In this document: in pieces, positions 35,809 through 46,858 of the stretch
Layout of the letters: each line of letters opens with the position of its first letter
Position numbering within the stretch: position 1 is the stretch's first letter
Assembly (NCBI GenBank): GCA_008828725.1
Contig: MEHQ01003373.1
Location: forward strand, 124,001 to 188,000
Direction of reading: 5' to 3'
Origin: Saccharina japonica
Taxonomy: Eukaryota; Sar; Phaeophyceae; Laminariales; Laminariaceae
DNA: 64,000 nucleotides
Notes under the pieces: generated by a model
Database searches by the model: none
Told to the model about the DNA's origin: nothing
What the model saw: the letters and a program-made list of their open reading frames with translations, nothing else
Position numbers and translations under genes: made by a program

Positions 35809-38527
35809 AATGTGTGTGTGTGTGTTCTTCACATTAAACCTTCCTTTCTACCCGTCGACATCCAGCACACCCAGTGTCCGTGCCGATTCTCATCCTAAAA
35901 AGGTACCAGTTCTGTGGTCACAAAACTACGACACAGAGATACTACGCTCAGTGCAGTAAGCAGAGCAGACAATGCAATGCCATATACGACAGGCAAGCCT
36001 ACCCTGCTAGCAATCCAGGTGCATGCAAGAGAAAAAAGAAAAGAAGAAAAAAAGAAAAAAGCGAAAAGAAAAAATAATAAAAAATAAAATAATGAAAGCA
36101 AATCAAAACAATCAAACAACCAAAAAAAACATGACAAAAAAAGAAAGAAAGTGTCGTGCTTCTCCCAGAGGAGATGCGACAGAAAAAAAATCCAAATAAT
36201 GAAAGAAATAAAATGGAAAAAACAGACGCAAACAGAGCAAGACTAAGAACGACAGGAAAAGGACAGGCAGCCGGAGCACACCAAAGCATTAGGCCAGCCG
36301 AGGAGGTTTGTGCCCGTAGTTCAGGCAGGTTCTACCAGCTAGTCGGTCTGGACCTTCTACGTTGCCGTCTCTTTCCTGCTTTCGTTCGCCTGGTTTCCCT
36401 ACGACCCCCCCCCCCTCCGTCTCCATTCCCTTGGGCCGCCACCCATACACGGTGTGTGGCACTTCCCTTCTCAGTCCCGTTTCGTTTTCGTGACGACACT
36501 CGAAAGTCCAGGAAAGAGAAGAGGAAATACAAAACAAAATGAATACGTACGTAGCTAATAAGCACAAAGAAATCCTAGGAAATACGAAAGGCGGAGAAAC
36601 AAAGGCAAAAGCGACACGGCAAAATAAGTAAAAAATAAACGAAAAAAAGATGCGAGGGGTGTAGCATCGCTGTCGTGCCCCCCTGAGAAGCTCACAGGCA
36701 ATACACAAGCAAATAAAAAAAAAGAAAAGAAAGACACCAAAATAACCAAGGAAAAGCACGGAGTCGCCATCCACCAAGCCAGGTAGTACTTCGTCCTTAT
36801 CACAGGAATAAGAACGAGAGTAACAATAAAACTAAACGAAACGAAAAACACAGCAGGGCCGCGTTCGAAGCAGCTACAGAGGTGGCGGTACGGGTAGTCT
36901 AGACGGGACTTACTAGTCACCCTGGTACATTGCCACCCTGTCGGCTGTCTCCTTCCTGCTCTCATCAACCGCGGTTTCCTACGACTGTTGCCCCCCCCCT
37001 TCCCATCCCCTTTGCACACCCGCAACGGATGCGTGGCGCTGTCTACTCAGTTCCGCCTCGTCCTTGTACCACCGAACCATGAACCGTTCAGCGCTTCGAG
37101 ACCCCCCTGTACCACTTGCCCACTTTAGTTGCTCTAACGGTCCAACTGCGGTCTCCACTCCAAACACCAACGGGGACCGTGCCGTGGACCCCTTGGGGCT
37201 CGAAATACCTTGAGGTTTCAGCAAAGCATTTCTGCCAAGCTTTGGTTGTCCGCCGGTCTGCGTCCCTCCCCACCGCCATTGTCTCGAACATCACCCGACT
37301 GGGTAGTCGCCCCTTGGTTGCCGTGCACGGCCCCCGCAAAGAACAGCCGCCGTTTACGGATCGTCGTTTCGATGCTCTCGTATCGTGTCTGCTTGAGAGC
37401 CTTCGCGTACGAGAGGGTCCTATAGTCGCTACGCTGCCAACGCTGGAAGCCAATGACACGCAGGAGGACTTGGTGGTGTACCGATCGGAGCCTGGTGAAG
37501 TGTTGTGCACTAAGAGTCCGCGTCACACATCCGTACAGCAGGGTCTCAATCACCTCGGCCTTCAGCATGCGGACTTTCAGGCTAAGTGGGGCCGTCTTCG
37601 TGTCCTACAACTCCGGTCCGAACCGTTTGAAGCATGCTCGCATGAGACGGATCCGTCATTCGATTTCGAGTGAGAGGTCAGCGTATTCGTGGATAATTCC
37701 ACCGAGGTATAAGAACTGGCTCGTCTGTCTATACCCCTGACCCGCTGCTTCGATAACGAGCGGTGGAGCAGGGGGTGTCAGGTCCCGTGTTCGTAGAAGC
37801 ATCGTTCCCGTCGTCTTTTCCGACACAGTGAGGCCTGCTGCTTCGAAGACAGTCACGATGACTGCCATCATTTTTGCGAGTCCCTCCGGAGACTTTGAGA
37901 GGATTCCTGCATCATCAGCGTATAGCATACCCCATACTGCCCTTCGCACGCATGCCAATGGCACCTCTTTTCCGACCACTGCACCCTCCTCGAGGTGAAC
38001 CAAACCCCTCATGATGCCTTCGTCTTCGCTGAAGCGTACGAGAACAACGTCTATCACAGCAGCGAAAAACACGTTGAACAGCAGCGGCGACAGCACGCAG
38101 CCTTGTCGTAGCCCCTGCGTGACATTAAACCAATCAGAGTGCTCACCATCATCAGTGCGTACGCAAGCGTGCATGCCGTCGTGGAACTGGCGGATTATTG
38201 TAAGCATCTCGTGGTTGGTATGCTACCGCGCGTATGTACCTGCCGACGCAGCTCTCGGTCGACAGAGTCGTATGCTTTCTGCAGATCAATGATGCACATG
38301 TACAAGGGATGCTTCTATCTCGTCCGAGTTCTTGTAATCGTCGCACGACGAACAGCATGTCGACTGTTGATCGTGTAGGACCAAAACCGCACTGTTCCTC
38401 AGGGAATATGCCTCGGTCCTCGCAGCCGTTGCTACTACGGGATGCGACGATTTTCAGCAACACTCTTCCTGCATGAGCAACACGCGAAATCCCTCTGTAG
38501 TTGTTGCAATCAGTTCGGTCCTTCTTA
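35809..38527 (-). mobile_element. LINE copy 3 (right arm, mirror of copy 1)
   Basis: Shares the frame breaks of copy 1, including the LEIE stop, so it derives from the same event. It also carries extra one-base deletions in its C-terminal and 3' UTR half. RT blocks lie at 37656-38463. Confidence 0.88.
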
Positions 38528-39084
38528 AATGGACATTAATAATATATACGAGGATATATATTTCTCAACATCATCTATCTTCTTCTCTCCCTCTCATGGG
38601 GATCCGAGGCACCGTCCACCCGTTCCCATGACGCAGCCATACAAACCCCGTGTAGGATTTGTCACATTATTAGGCGATATCCTGTATACCCTGTATACCC
38701 GGCAGGTAAAAACATGCGATATATATGCGTGGTGCGTGGTGGGTGTATGCCCGAAAACCATTTGACTGAGAGCGTTTAAAATGCCCAAAATATGTGTTTG
38801 TTCCGCCTATCTATCTATGTCGTACGGCGACCGTAAAAAGGTGCCTCAAACACATTTTAGTTGTCGCCTCCTGCTAAAATGACATGCGCAATTAAATTGT
38901 TTTTCGCCTGTGGCGAAACGTTTTGGGTGCCCCCACATCCGTGGTGTGCTGCGCGCAACACGCCCTCCGGCGCCTGCTGCTGTTGCACAAAACCGCAATT
39001 CCAACCCAAAACGAATTGCGCGAGCTTCCTTCCGTAAGGTAACTGTTTAGGTACTCTGGTCGGCTACGATTAAGGGTATATATA

Positions 39085-39576
39085 GTACGTGTGACGTATG
39101 ATATGTGGTGGAAATCGAGTTTATAAGTCGAAACTCGTGGTGGTAGCGTTTGTTGTTCAATGTGTTCAGTCTACTTTTCCCCTATATTATGGCGTCGTCG
39201 GCAGGACGTGATATTCTGCAGAGTGAAATCGGTGGGTGGTTCGATTCTCGCCTTCATCCCATAAAAAGGAAAAAAAGAAATAGATCATTTCCAGGAACCT
39301 GTAAACCTCCCTCACTCAGAAAACACCCCCTCTATTTAGTATATGGAAGCAACGTTGAGAGCAATGCCATATTTGCATACTGAGCCCGGTACCGAGAAAC
39401 TCGGAGGAAAAATTAAGATTGGATCCTCATAACTCACAAGCCTTATCGGGGTTCCTGGCATAGTGTCATCGAAGATATAAGTCGCGTGTTAGTGGCGGGG
39501 AATGTGGTGGAAATCGAGCCCGTAGTAAGTCGAAACCCGTGGTAGCGTTTGTTGTTCAACATTTTTTGTCTACTTT
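39085..39576 (-). repeat. Direct repeat pair (right arm)
   Basis: Mirror of 27361-27850, with the tRNA-like relic at 39185-39269 between the two copies. Confidence 0.65.
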
Positions 39577-39921
39577 CCCCACGTAAAAATATTGCCAAGG
39601 ACACAGAAAAGGGGGAGAATACAGCAACCGCATTATATTTTCTCAGAAATAGTGAAAAAACAAGAAATTCTGGCTGAGAGTTACTACTGCTGTCGTATAC
39701 CTGATATAATACTGTGAAAAATAAGAAATCAGGGAACTGTTTTATCAATAAAGTCATGCTGAGATTTGGTGAAATCTTATTAATCGGGGGGCGTTATACT
39801 GAATTTAGCATAGATGCACCCCTTTTTCAAATAAGACAGCGAACTTGGGCCTCCGAATTTGTGTTTCGTGTTTCGCCTAATTGAATAGCCTATTTCCGAG
39901 CGAAACACCGAAGAAGACGTT

Positions 39922-40054
39922 CTTCGGTCCGATATCATATACCAGGTACTGCTGTAACGGCTTCGGTCCGATATCAGATACTGCTGTAACGGCTTCGGTT
40001 CGATATCAGATACTGCTGTAACGGCTTCGGTCCGTTATCAGCTAACGGACCGAA
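39922..40054 (-). repeat. 33-bp tandem repeat (right arm)
   Basis: Mirror of 26883-27015; GGCTTCGGTCCGATATCAG units. Confidence 0.8.
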
Positions 40055-40123
40055 CCCACAAAGGACAAAGGGCTTCGTTCTGTGACCAACCACTCTGATC
40101 ACTGATCACAGACAGCAGACAGC

Positions 40124-40929
40124 TACGAGCTGGGCCAACCAAGAAACGTACAAAGCTTCCTAAAGTCGAATCTCGTGAACCACTGCGAATTAGGCTACAC
40201 AAATTTGAAGCAGCCAACCTTGACATGCCAGTGCTTGTGCAAAAAAAACGGCATCTGAAAATTATATGCGAGTACAATTTTTTTTCTCGGCTCAATCTCG
40301 CCGAGATATCCGCGAAAACTCGAAAACAACATTTTTTTCATTCTAATTTCGTATCAAAAATGTCATTTTCGATCAACATGAAATATGGTGGAGACAATGC
40401 AGCAGACAATGCTGAAGACACAAGGAGAAGATCGATGGAAGTTTCGTTGCCTAATTCTCCACCCATCAAGAGATATGACCAAAACTCGATTTCATATATA
40501 AGTCAAGTAATTACGGAAAAATGGTATTTCCGCCATGCCCCGACCAATTTTGAGAGTTTTACTCTGACATTTTAACCACGTCTTTGAACCGTACGTGCAA
40601 AAATACCTGCCGCCTGCCCTCTTTGATTTTTTTTTTCAAGTCGTTCTGGTCGCTTTTGCATTTTTTTTCGATTTTTGAATCGGCGTACCTCTCTGGAGGA
40701 AAAAAAAAAGAAAAAAAAGCAGGCGGCAAAGTGTGTTGGTTAGTACATGATCTACACTGTGTCCAAATTCCAGGTTTAAATTCGTTAAATTGGTCGGGGC
40801 ATGGGCCAATCTGCTTTAACCCATTAGGACTGGTCCCACGAATTTGGGGGCAAACTACTTGGAATTAGTCTGGGATATTTTTTTCTGTTCTGAATCGGCT
40901 AAAACAATATTTTGGCTGGCCCAGCTCGT
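40124..40929. mobile_element. TIR element family 2 (right arm)
   Basis: Mirror of 26008-26813 with the same ends TACGAGCTGGGCCAAC and GGCTGGCCCAGCTCGTA. Confidence 0.75.
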
Positions 40930-41006
40930 ACGTACGTACTCGTACGCGTATATACTATGCAAATGATGAAATGTGAAGGACAAGGTGGGTACAATAGGGA
41001 TGGTCT

Positions 41007-41331
41007 ATGGACGCCCCGGTGGTCTAACTGGTAGCCACGAAGCCTGTAGGCCCGGATGTCGAGGGTTCGATTCTCCCCATGGAGGTTTTTATTCTCAAAA
41101 TGACACCGACTGTCCGAGAGCGCATATTATAGCGTGGGTAAGCAAAATTCGACGAAAGTTGACGAGGGAAGAAAGTGCTGAAATCTTCTCGCGATAAAAA
41201 GCAAGGCATACGTACGTAGTGGGGGAGGAGGGAGAGGAGCGCTACTATTTTGTGACCCCGGATCTGAGTTACGACTATATAGGGAGGGAGAAAGGGAAGT
41301 GCGAAGATAATGAATGGGATGGAAAAAAAAT
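41007..41331 (+). mobile_element. SINE family 1, full copy (right arm)
   Basis: Mirror of 25607-25934. The head GACGCCCCGGTGGTCTAACTGG is followed by GGGTTCGATTCTCCCC, then the body and the tail GGGATGGAAAAAAAA. It marks the outer limit of the inverted repeat. Confidence 0.8.
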
Positions 41332-41336
41332 ATATT

Positions 41337-41496
41337 TGTCTGCTCTGCTTACTGCACTGAGTGTAGTATCTCTGTGTCGTAGTTTTGTGACCACAGAACT
41401 GGTACCTTTTTAGGATGAAGAATCGGCACGGACACTGGGTGTGCTGGATGTCGACGGGTAGAAACGAAGGTTTAATGTAAAGAACACAGACCCTGG
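41337..41496 (+). mobile_element. LINE 3' UTR fragment
   Basis: TCTGCTCTGCTTACTGCACTG to AATGTAAAGAACACAG, the last 160 bp of the LINE 3' UTR, fused directly to the SINE tail of the right arm. Confidence 0.8.
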
Positions 41497-41624
41497 CTGT
41501 CGGACGAACCGAGGAATATGTAACTCAATAGGGACAATGAACTAGAAAAACGCCAAAAGAACTCCAGAAGAACGCCCAAAGAACTTTGCCCAGAGTAGGG
41601 CAGTGTATATCAGATGGATACATC

Positions 41625-41838
41625 TCCCTCCTCTGGGAGAGCACGACCTTTCTTTTTTTCTTTGTCATGTTTTGTTTGGTTGTTGATTGTTGTTGATTTG
41701 CTTAGTATGTTTATTTTTCTTATTTTTCCTTTTCGCTTTTTTCTTTTTTTTTTCTCTTTTTCTCTTGCATGCACCTGGATTGCTAGCAGGGTAGGTCTTG
41801 CCTGTCGTATTGGCATTGCATTGCTGCTCTGCTTACTG
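41625..41838 (+). mobile_element. LINE 3' UTR fragment, head to head with copy 4
   Basis: CTCCTCTGGGAGAGCACGAC through GCATGCACCTGGATTGCTAGC to GCTCTGCTTACTGCA. It stops exactly where the fragment at 41337 begins and is joined to the (TG)n end of copy 4. Confidence 0.8.
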
Positions 41839-44629
41839 CATGTGTGTGTGTTCTTCACATTAAACCTTCCTTTCTACCCGTCGACATCCAGCACACCCAG
41901 TGTCCGTGCCGATTCTTCATCCTAAAAAGGTACCAGTTCTGTGGTCACAAAACTACGACACAGAGATACTACACTCAGTGCAGTAAGCAGAGCAGACAAT
42001 GCAACGCCATATACGACAGGCAAGACCTACCCTGCTAGCAATCCAGGTGCATGCAAGAGAAAAAAAGAGAAAAAAGAAAAAAGCGAAAAGAAAAAATAAT
42101 AAAAAGTAAATATACTGAAGCAAATCAATAATCAAGCAACCAAATAAAAAGCATGACAAAAAAAGAAAGAAAGTGTCGTGCTTCTCCCAGAGGAGATGCG
42201 ACCTCCAATAAAAAACCAAATGAAATGAAAGAAAATAAAATGGACCGAAACAGCGCCAACAGAGCAAGACTGAGAACGACAGGATAGGACAGCCAGCCGG
42301 AGCACACCGAAGGCCAGCCGAGGCAGGTTTGTGCCCATAGTACAGGCAGGTTCTACCAGCTAGTCGGTCTGGCACCTACTCTGTTTGCCGTCTCTTTCCT
42401 GCTTTCGTCCGTCCTGGTTTCCCTATGACCCCCCCCACCCTCCGTCTCCCTTCCCTTGGGCGCCACCCATACAACGGGTACGTGGCACTTCCAACTCAAT
42501 TCCGTTTCGTTCTCGTGTAACACACGAGAGTTCCGGAAAGAGAACGGGGAATGACAAAACCAAAATGAATACGTACGTAGCTAAGCCACCAAAGAAAGTC
42601 CTAGGACAAATACGGAAGGCGGAGAAACAAAGGCAAAAGCGATCACGGTAACATAAATAAATGAAACAAAATAAACGAAGCAAATGATGCAAGGGGTTGT
42701 AGCATCGCTGTCGTGCCCCCCTTGAGAAGCAACAACAGGCAATACAACAAGCAAAAAAGAAAAATGAAAAAAAGAAAAATAAGAAAAAAATCAAACAAAC
42801 AAACAAACAAAGGGAAAGAAAGACCACCAGAAACAGTGCCGCGTTCGAAGCGGCTACAGAGGTGCGCGGCACGGGTAGTCTAGGCGGGACTTACTAGTCA
42901 GCCTGGTACCTTGCTACCCTGTCGGCTGTTTCCCTCCTGCTCTCATCAGCCGCGGTTTCCGTACGACTGTTGCCCCCCCCCTTCCCATTCCCTTTTGCAC
43001 CCCCCGCAACGGATGCGTGGCGCTGTCTACTCAGTTCCGCCTCTACCTTGTGCCACCGGATCATGAACTGTTCAGCCGCTTCGAAGACCCCCCTGTGCCA
43101 CTTGCCCACTTTAGTTGCTGCAACGGTCCATACTGCGGTCTCTACTCCAAACACCAACGGGACCTGTGCCGTGGACCCCTTGGAGGCTTGAAACACCTTG
43201 AGGTCTTCAGCAAGGCATTTCTGCCAGGACTTTGGTTGTCCGCCCGGTCTGCGTCCCTCCCCACCCGTCATGGTCCCGAACATAATCCGACTGGGTAGTC
43301 GCCCCTTGGGTTGCCGTGCCACGGCTCCCGCAAAGAACAGACGCCGTTTACGGATTGTCGTTTCGATGCTCTCGCATCGTGTCTGCTTGAGAGCCTTTGC
43401 GTACGAGAGGGTCCTATAGTCGCCACGCTGCCGACGCTGGAAGCCAATGACACGCAGGAGGATTTGGTGGTGTGCCGAGCGGAGTCTGGCGAAGTGTTGT
43501 GCACCGAGGGTCCACGTCATACATCCGTACAGCAGGGTCTCAATCACCTCGGCCTTCAACATGCGGATTTTCAGACTAAGTCGAGCCGTCTTCATGTCGT
43601 ACAACTCTGGTCCGAACCGTTTGAAGCACGCCCACATGAGACGGATCCGTCGTTCGATTTCGAGTGAGAGGTCAGCGTTTTCGTGGATAATGCCGCCGAG
43701 GTACAAGAACTGGCTCGTCTGTCTATACCTCTGACCAGCTGCTTCGATAACGAGCGGCGGAGGAGGGGGTGTCTGGTCCCGTTTTCGTAAGATCATCGTT
43801 TCCGTTTTCTTTTCTGACACCGTGAGGCCTGCTGCTTCGAAGACAGTCACGATGACTGTCATCATTTTTGCGAGACTCTCCGCAGACTTTGAGACAATTC
43901 CTGCATCATCGGCGTACAGCATACCCCATACAGCCCTTCGCACGCATGCCAATGGTACCTCTTTTCCAACCACTACATCCTCCTTGAGGTGAACCAAATC
44001 CCTCATGATGTCTTCGTCTTCGCTGAAGCGTACGAGAACAACGTGTATCACAGCAGCGAAGAACACGTTGAACAGCAGTGGCGACAGCACGCAGCCTTGT
44101 CGTAGCCCCTGCGTGACATTAAACCAATCAGAGTGCTCACCATCATCTGTGCGGACGCAAGCACGCATGCCGTCGTGGAACTGGCGGATGATTGTAAGCA
44201 TCTTGGTTGGTATGCCAACGCGTGTAAGTACCTGCCACAGCAGCTCCCGGTCGACAGAGTCGTACGCTTTCTGCAGATCGATGAAGCACATGTACAGAGG
44301 GATTTTTCTCTCTCGTCCGAGTTCTTGTAATCGTCGTACTACGAACAGCATGTCGACTGTTGATCGTGTAGGACGAAAACCGCATTGTTCCTCAGGGAAG
44401 ATGCCTCGGTCCTCGCAGTAGTTGCTGATACGGGATGCGACGATTTTCAACAACTCTTTTCCTGCATGGGCAACAAGCGAAATCCCTCTGTAGTTGTTGC
44501 AATCAGTTCGGTCCTTCTTTTTGTAAAATACCTTGATGATCGCGTCTTTCCACTGCTGGGGGACTTCACCCGTTACCCAAACATTGACAAGAATGTGGTG
44601 GAAGCATTGGATGAATAGGCTCCAAGGAA
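41839..44629 (-). mobile_element. LINE copy 4 (5'-truncated, open RT frame)
   Basis: Longest and best-preserved copy. The coding part is 44629-42894; about 1.05 kb of 3' UTR ends in (CA)n (read as TGTGTGTG on the plus strand). The 5' break falls inside the RT N-terminal region, so the endonuclease and 5' UTR are lost and the copy cannot transpose by itself. Confidence 0.88.
42894..44629 (-). CDS. LINE reverse transcriptase, uninterrupted but 5'-truncated (about 578 codons)
   Basis: Reverse transcriptase of a non-LTR element; copies element RNA into DNA at a nicked target. The frame is open from the truncation point ([16 protein letters not shown], then [17 protein letters not shown]) to TAG at 42896-42894. 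RT blocks in order are [53 protein letters not shown], the catalytic [20 protein letters not shown] and [14 protein letters not shown]. The C-terminal domain begins [11 protein letters not shown] and includes [16 protein letters not shown]. No stop or frame change breaks it. No endonuclease is present and no start codon belongs to it. Motif style is nearest to Jockey/RTE-like LINEs; clade not assigned. Confidence 0.88.
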
Positions 44630-46074
44630 AATTAAACTAATGTAATGTATGGATCAACCATATACCCGATGCCCATAGTTTATGACGGCAAATCTATTTT
44701 CCCCAACACGCATGTTACCAAATGGAGAACGCATGACAAAAAATACGACCCCTTCCTTGTCGGGTTAGTGTATTACCACTCACTGCTCACTGCTGCTAGG
44801 CACGACTGCTACGAATTACCACTCACCAGTCACTGCTGATAGGCACGACTACTTGTGGCAACAAAACACCGAGGATAGAAAATGTATCCCTACCAAACCT
44901 ACCGGGTAACACAGCTCCAATACATGAGAACACGTGAAGAACACATAAACATTACATTAGAACACGCAACACACCTTCTCTACAATAGTAGTATTAATAT
45001 TAATAGTAGGTAATGGTGTTATTGATGCCTGTGTCCTTTCATCGCCTTCGGGCTCCCGTTGCGCTTTCCCGCAACAGACACCTCAACCCCAAATAATGTC
45101 ATCATGGCCGAATGTTATGGTACTGCTGAAGCGATTGTACCGGAAACGCTCAATCACGGTACTCGTAAATATCTCCATTTTCCTCGACTTCGCGGCTGTT
45201 ACGTTTGGAAATCCCCGGAGATACGTATCTATTTTCCAGAGGGGTCAGGAGGGTATGATAACAGCAAGGCAGAACTTGTTTTACGAGAACAGGATTTGCG
45301 GGTACTTATTAATACTCGAAGGGAAGCATTCACGGAGAAATACGGTCACAGGAAAAAGGGGCAACAAAAGAAACGTACAATACATATAACATGAAGTTGA
45401 GTAGAAACCACTCAATTGGTCAAACTCACAACTGACGTACAGCAGTACCGGCTCCGCTCATAAGAAAGGAACTCACAAGAATCTCAGCCTGAGAAATTGA
45501 AAAAAATGAAAAAGCTCTCAGCCTAGTCAGCTAGTCAGTGCATAAGCTTCAAGAAAGTGACCCCTTCGTGTGGCTGGCCTGGGCCCAAGCCACCGTTCAT
45601 TGTACAATACTGCTGTAGGGAAGACATCTTCTCGGGGAACAAAATAAGAAAGCGCAGAATAACAAAGTGTGCTTTCGCGGGCGCCCAGAATAAGAAAGTC
45701 AGCCTGAGCCCGATTTCAGGTTTCTTGCGAGAGGGCCGGTACTACTTACTGTACTGTACATGTAAAAAAAAATATCTAAAACGAAATGCCGATTACAGCA
45801 TCGACAACTGCTCGTACTTGTATAAAATACATACACCTATATACGTATCAATAACAAGAAACAGGAAATCTCGTCGAGGCTGGATTTCTTATTTGGCAGG
45901 GTGTGCTTTTTCCACACTAATTTCAATATGAAAAGACTACCGAATATATTATTTTTCTCTAAATCTAAGCGTTTCTTATCAACCTGTTTCTTATTATTAA
46001 TATTAATAATAGGTGTCCTGTGCGGTACGAGGTACCAGGTACCAGTATTGTCCGTTTCTGGTCCGTTTTGGGTC
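44630..46074. other. Intergenic, no gene recognised
   Basis: AT-rich DNA. A 111-codon frame at 45059-45394 (+) has no recognisable motif. TACCAGGTA occurs at 46034. Confidence 0.45.
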
Positions 46075-46130
46075 CGGCTTGGGTAAGGGTTAGGGTTAGG
46101 GTTACGGTTAGGGTTGGGGGGTGGGTTGGG
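46075..46130 (+). repeat. Interstitial telomere-like TTAGGG array
   Basis: GGGTAAGGGTTAGGG, then TTAGGGTTACGGTTAGGG and a G-rich end: four to five TTAGGG-type units, slightly degenerate, inside the chromosome sequence. Confidence 0.85.
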
Positions 46131-46242
46131 TCTACGCCCGTACCTTGATCCCACCAGGAAGTGCTTCCTAGCTCGCAAAGCAATGCGAGAAGTGAATAGC
46201 CCATCCCTAGGAAGATCCGAGCTAACGAATTGTATAAAAAGT

Positions 46243-46605
46243 CGGTCGCCCCGATGGTCTAGAGGTAACCTCGAACGCTTCTGAACGTTGATGTCTGGAG
46301 TTCGAATCTCACGTGGGTCGGACTTTTGAGTTTATTTGCAAAAATAAATAAAAAACGGAATCAACTGCTGAGAGCGCCACTTAATAGTACTCGTAGCGTG
46401 GGTAGGCACAATTCGATGCGAGTCGACGAGGGAAGGAAAGGCTGAAGTCTTCTCGCGATAAAAATGCAAGGCAAGAACCGCAGTGGGGGAGGAGGGAGAG
46501 GAGCCTACTTTGTGACCCCGGATCTGAGTTACGACTAGGGAGGAGAGAGAAAGGAAGGGCGAAGATAATAAATGGGATGAAAATAAAAAAATAAAAAAAT
46601 AAAAA
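46243..46605 (+). mobile_element. SINE family 1, full copy
   Basis: Head with A box TGGTCTAGAGG and B box GAGTTCGAATC. The body has GCGAGTCGACGAGGGAAGG, TTCTCGCGATAAAAATGC, AACCGCAGTGGGGGAGG and TGACCCCGGATCTGAGTTAC; the tail is AAATGGGATGAAAATAAAAA. The cloverleaf stems do not close, so this is a SINE and not a tRNA gene. Confidence 0.8.
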
Positions 46606-46734
46606 ATAAGGGGCCCAGTATTGTTTACGGCAGTTTCCCACGACCACGCGATCAGTCAGCAAGCGAACATACTGGGAATACGGGAATACACTTGATATCC
46701 GACCTGATGCAATGAGTATGTATGTATCCAAGAT

Positions 46735-46858
46735 GTATCGTACTATTTTGTGACCACAGAACTGGTACCTCTCTACCATGAAGAATCGGCACGGACACTG
46801 GGTGTGCTGGATGTCGACGGGTAGATAGGGAAGGTGTAGTGTGAAGAACACACACATT
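46735..46858 (+). mobile_element. LINE 3' tail fragment
   Basis: TTGTGACCACAGAACTGGTACC to GTGAAGAACACACACAT; the final 120 bp of the LINE 3' UTR, more diverged than the other copies. Confidence 0.75.

Larger units (their letters stand above)
35203..41331 (-). repeat. Right arm of giant inverted repeat
   Basis: Reverse complement of 25607-31806. Alignment is gap-free at 35203-35757, loses about 71 bases between 35757 and 37510, and is nearly gap-free from there to 41331. An ambiguous base (n) lies at 35807. The outer end stops at the SINE A-tail and is joined to a LINE 3' fragment. Confidence 0.95.

Noticed and set aside
25600-41340. Long terminal repeats of a single large element
   Set aside because: The repeats are inverted, contain several unrelated elements, and have no common coding core between them.
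46243-46325. tRNA gene (A and B boxes present)
   Set aside because: Acceptor, T and anticodon stems do not close, and the same head is followed by a shared body in other copies; it is a SINE head.
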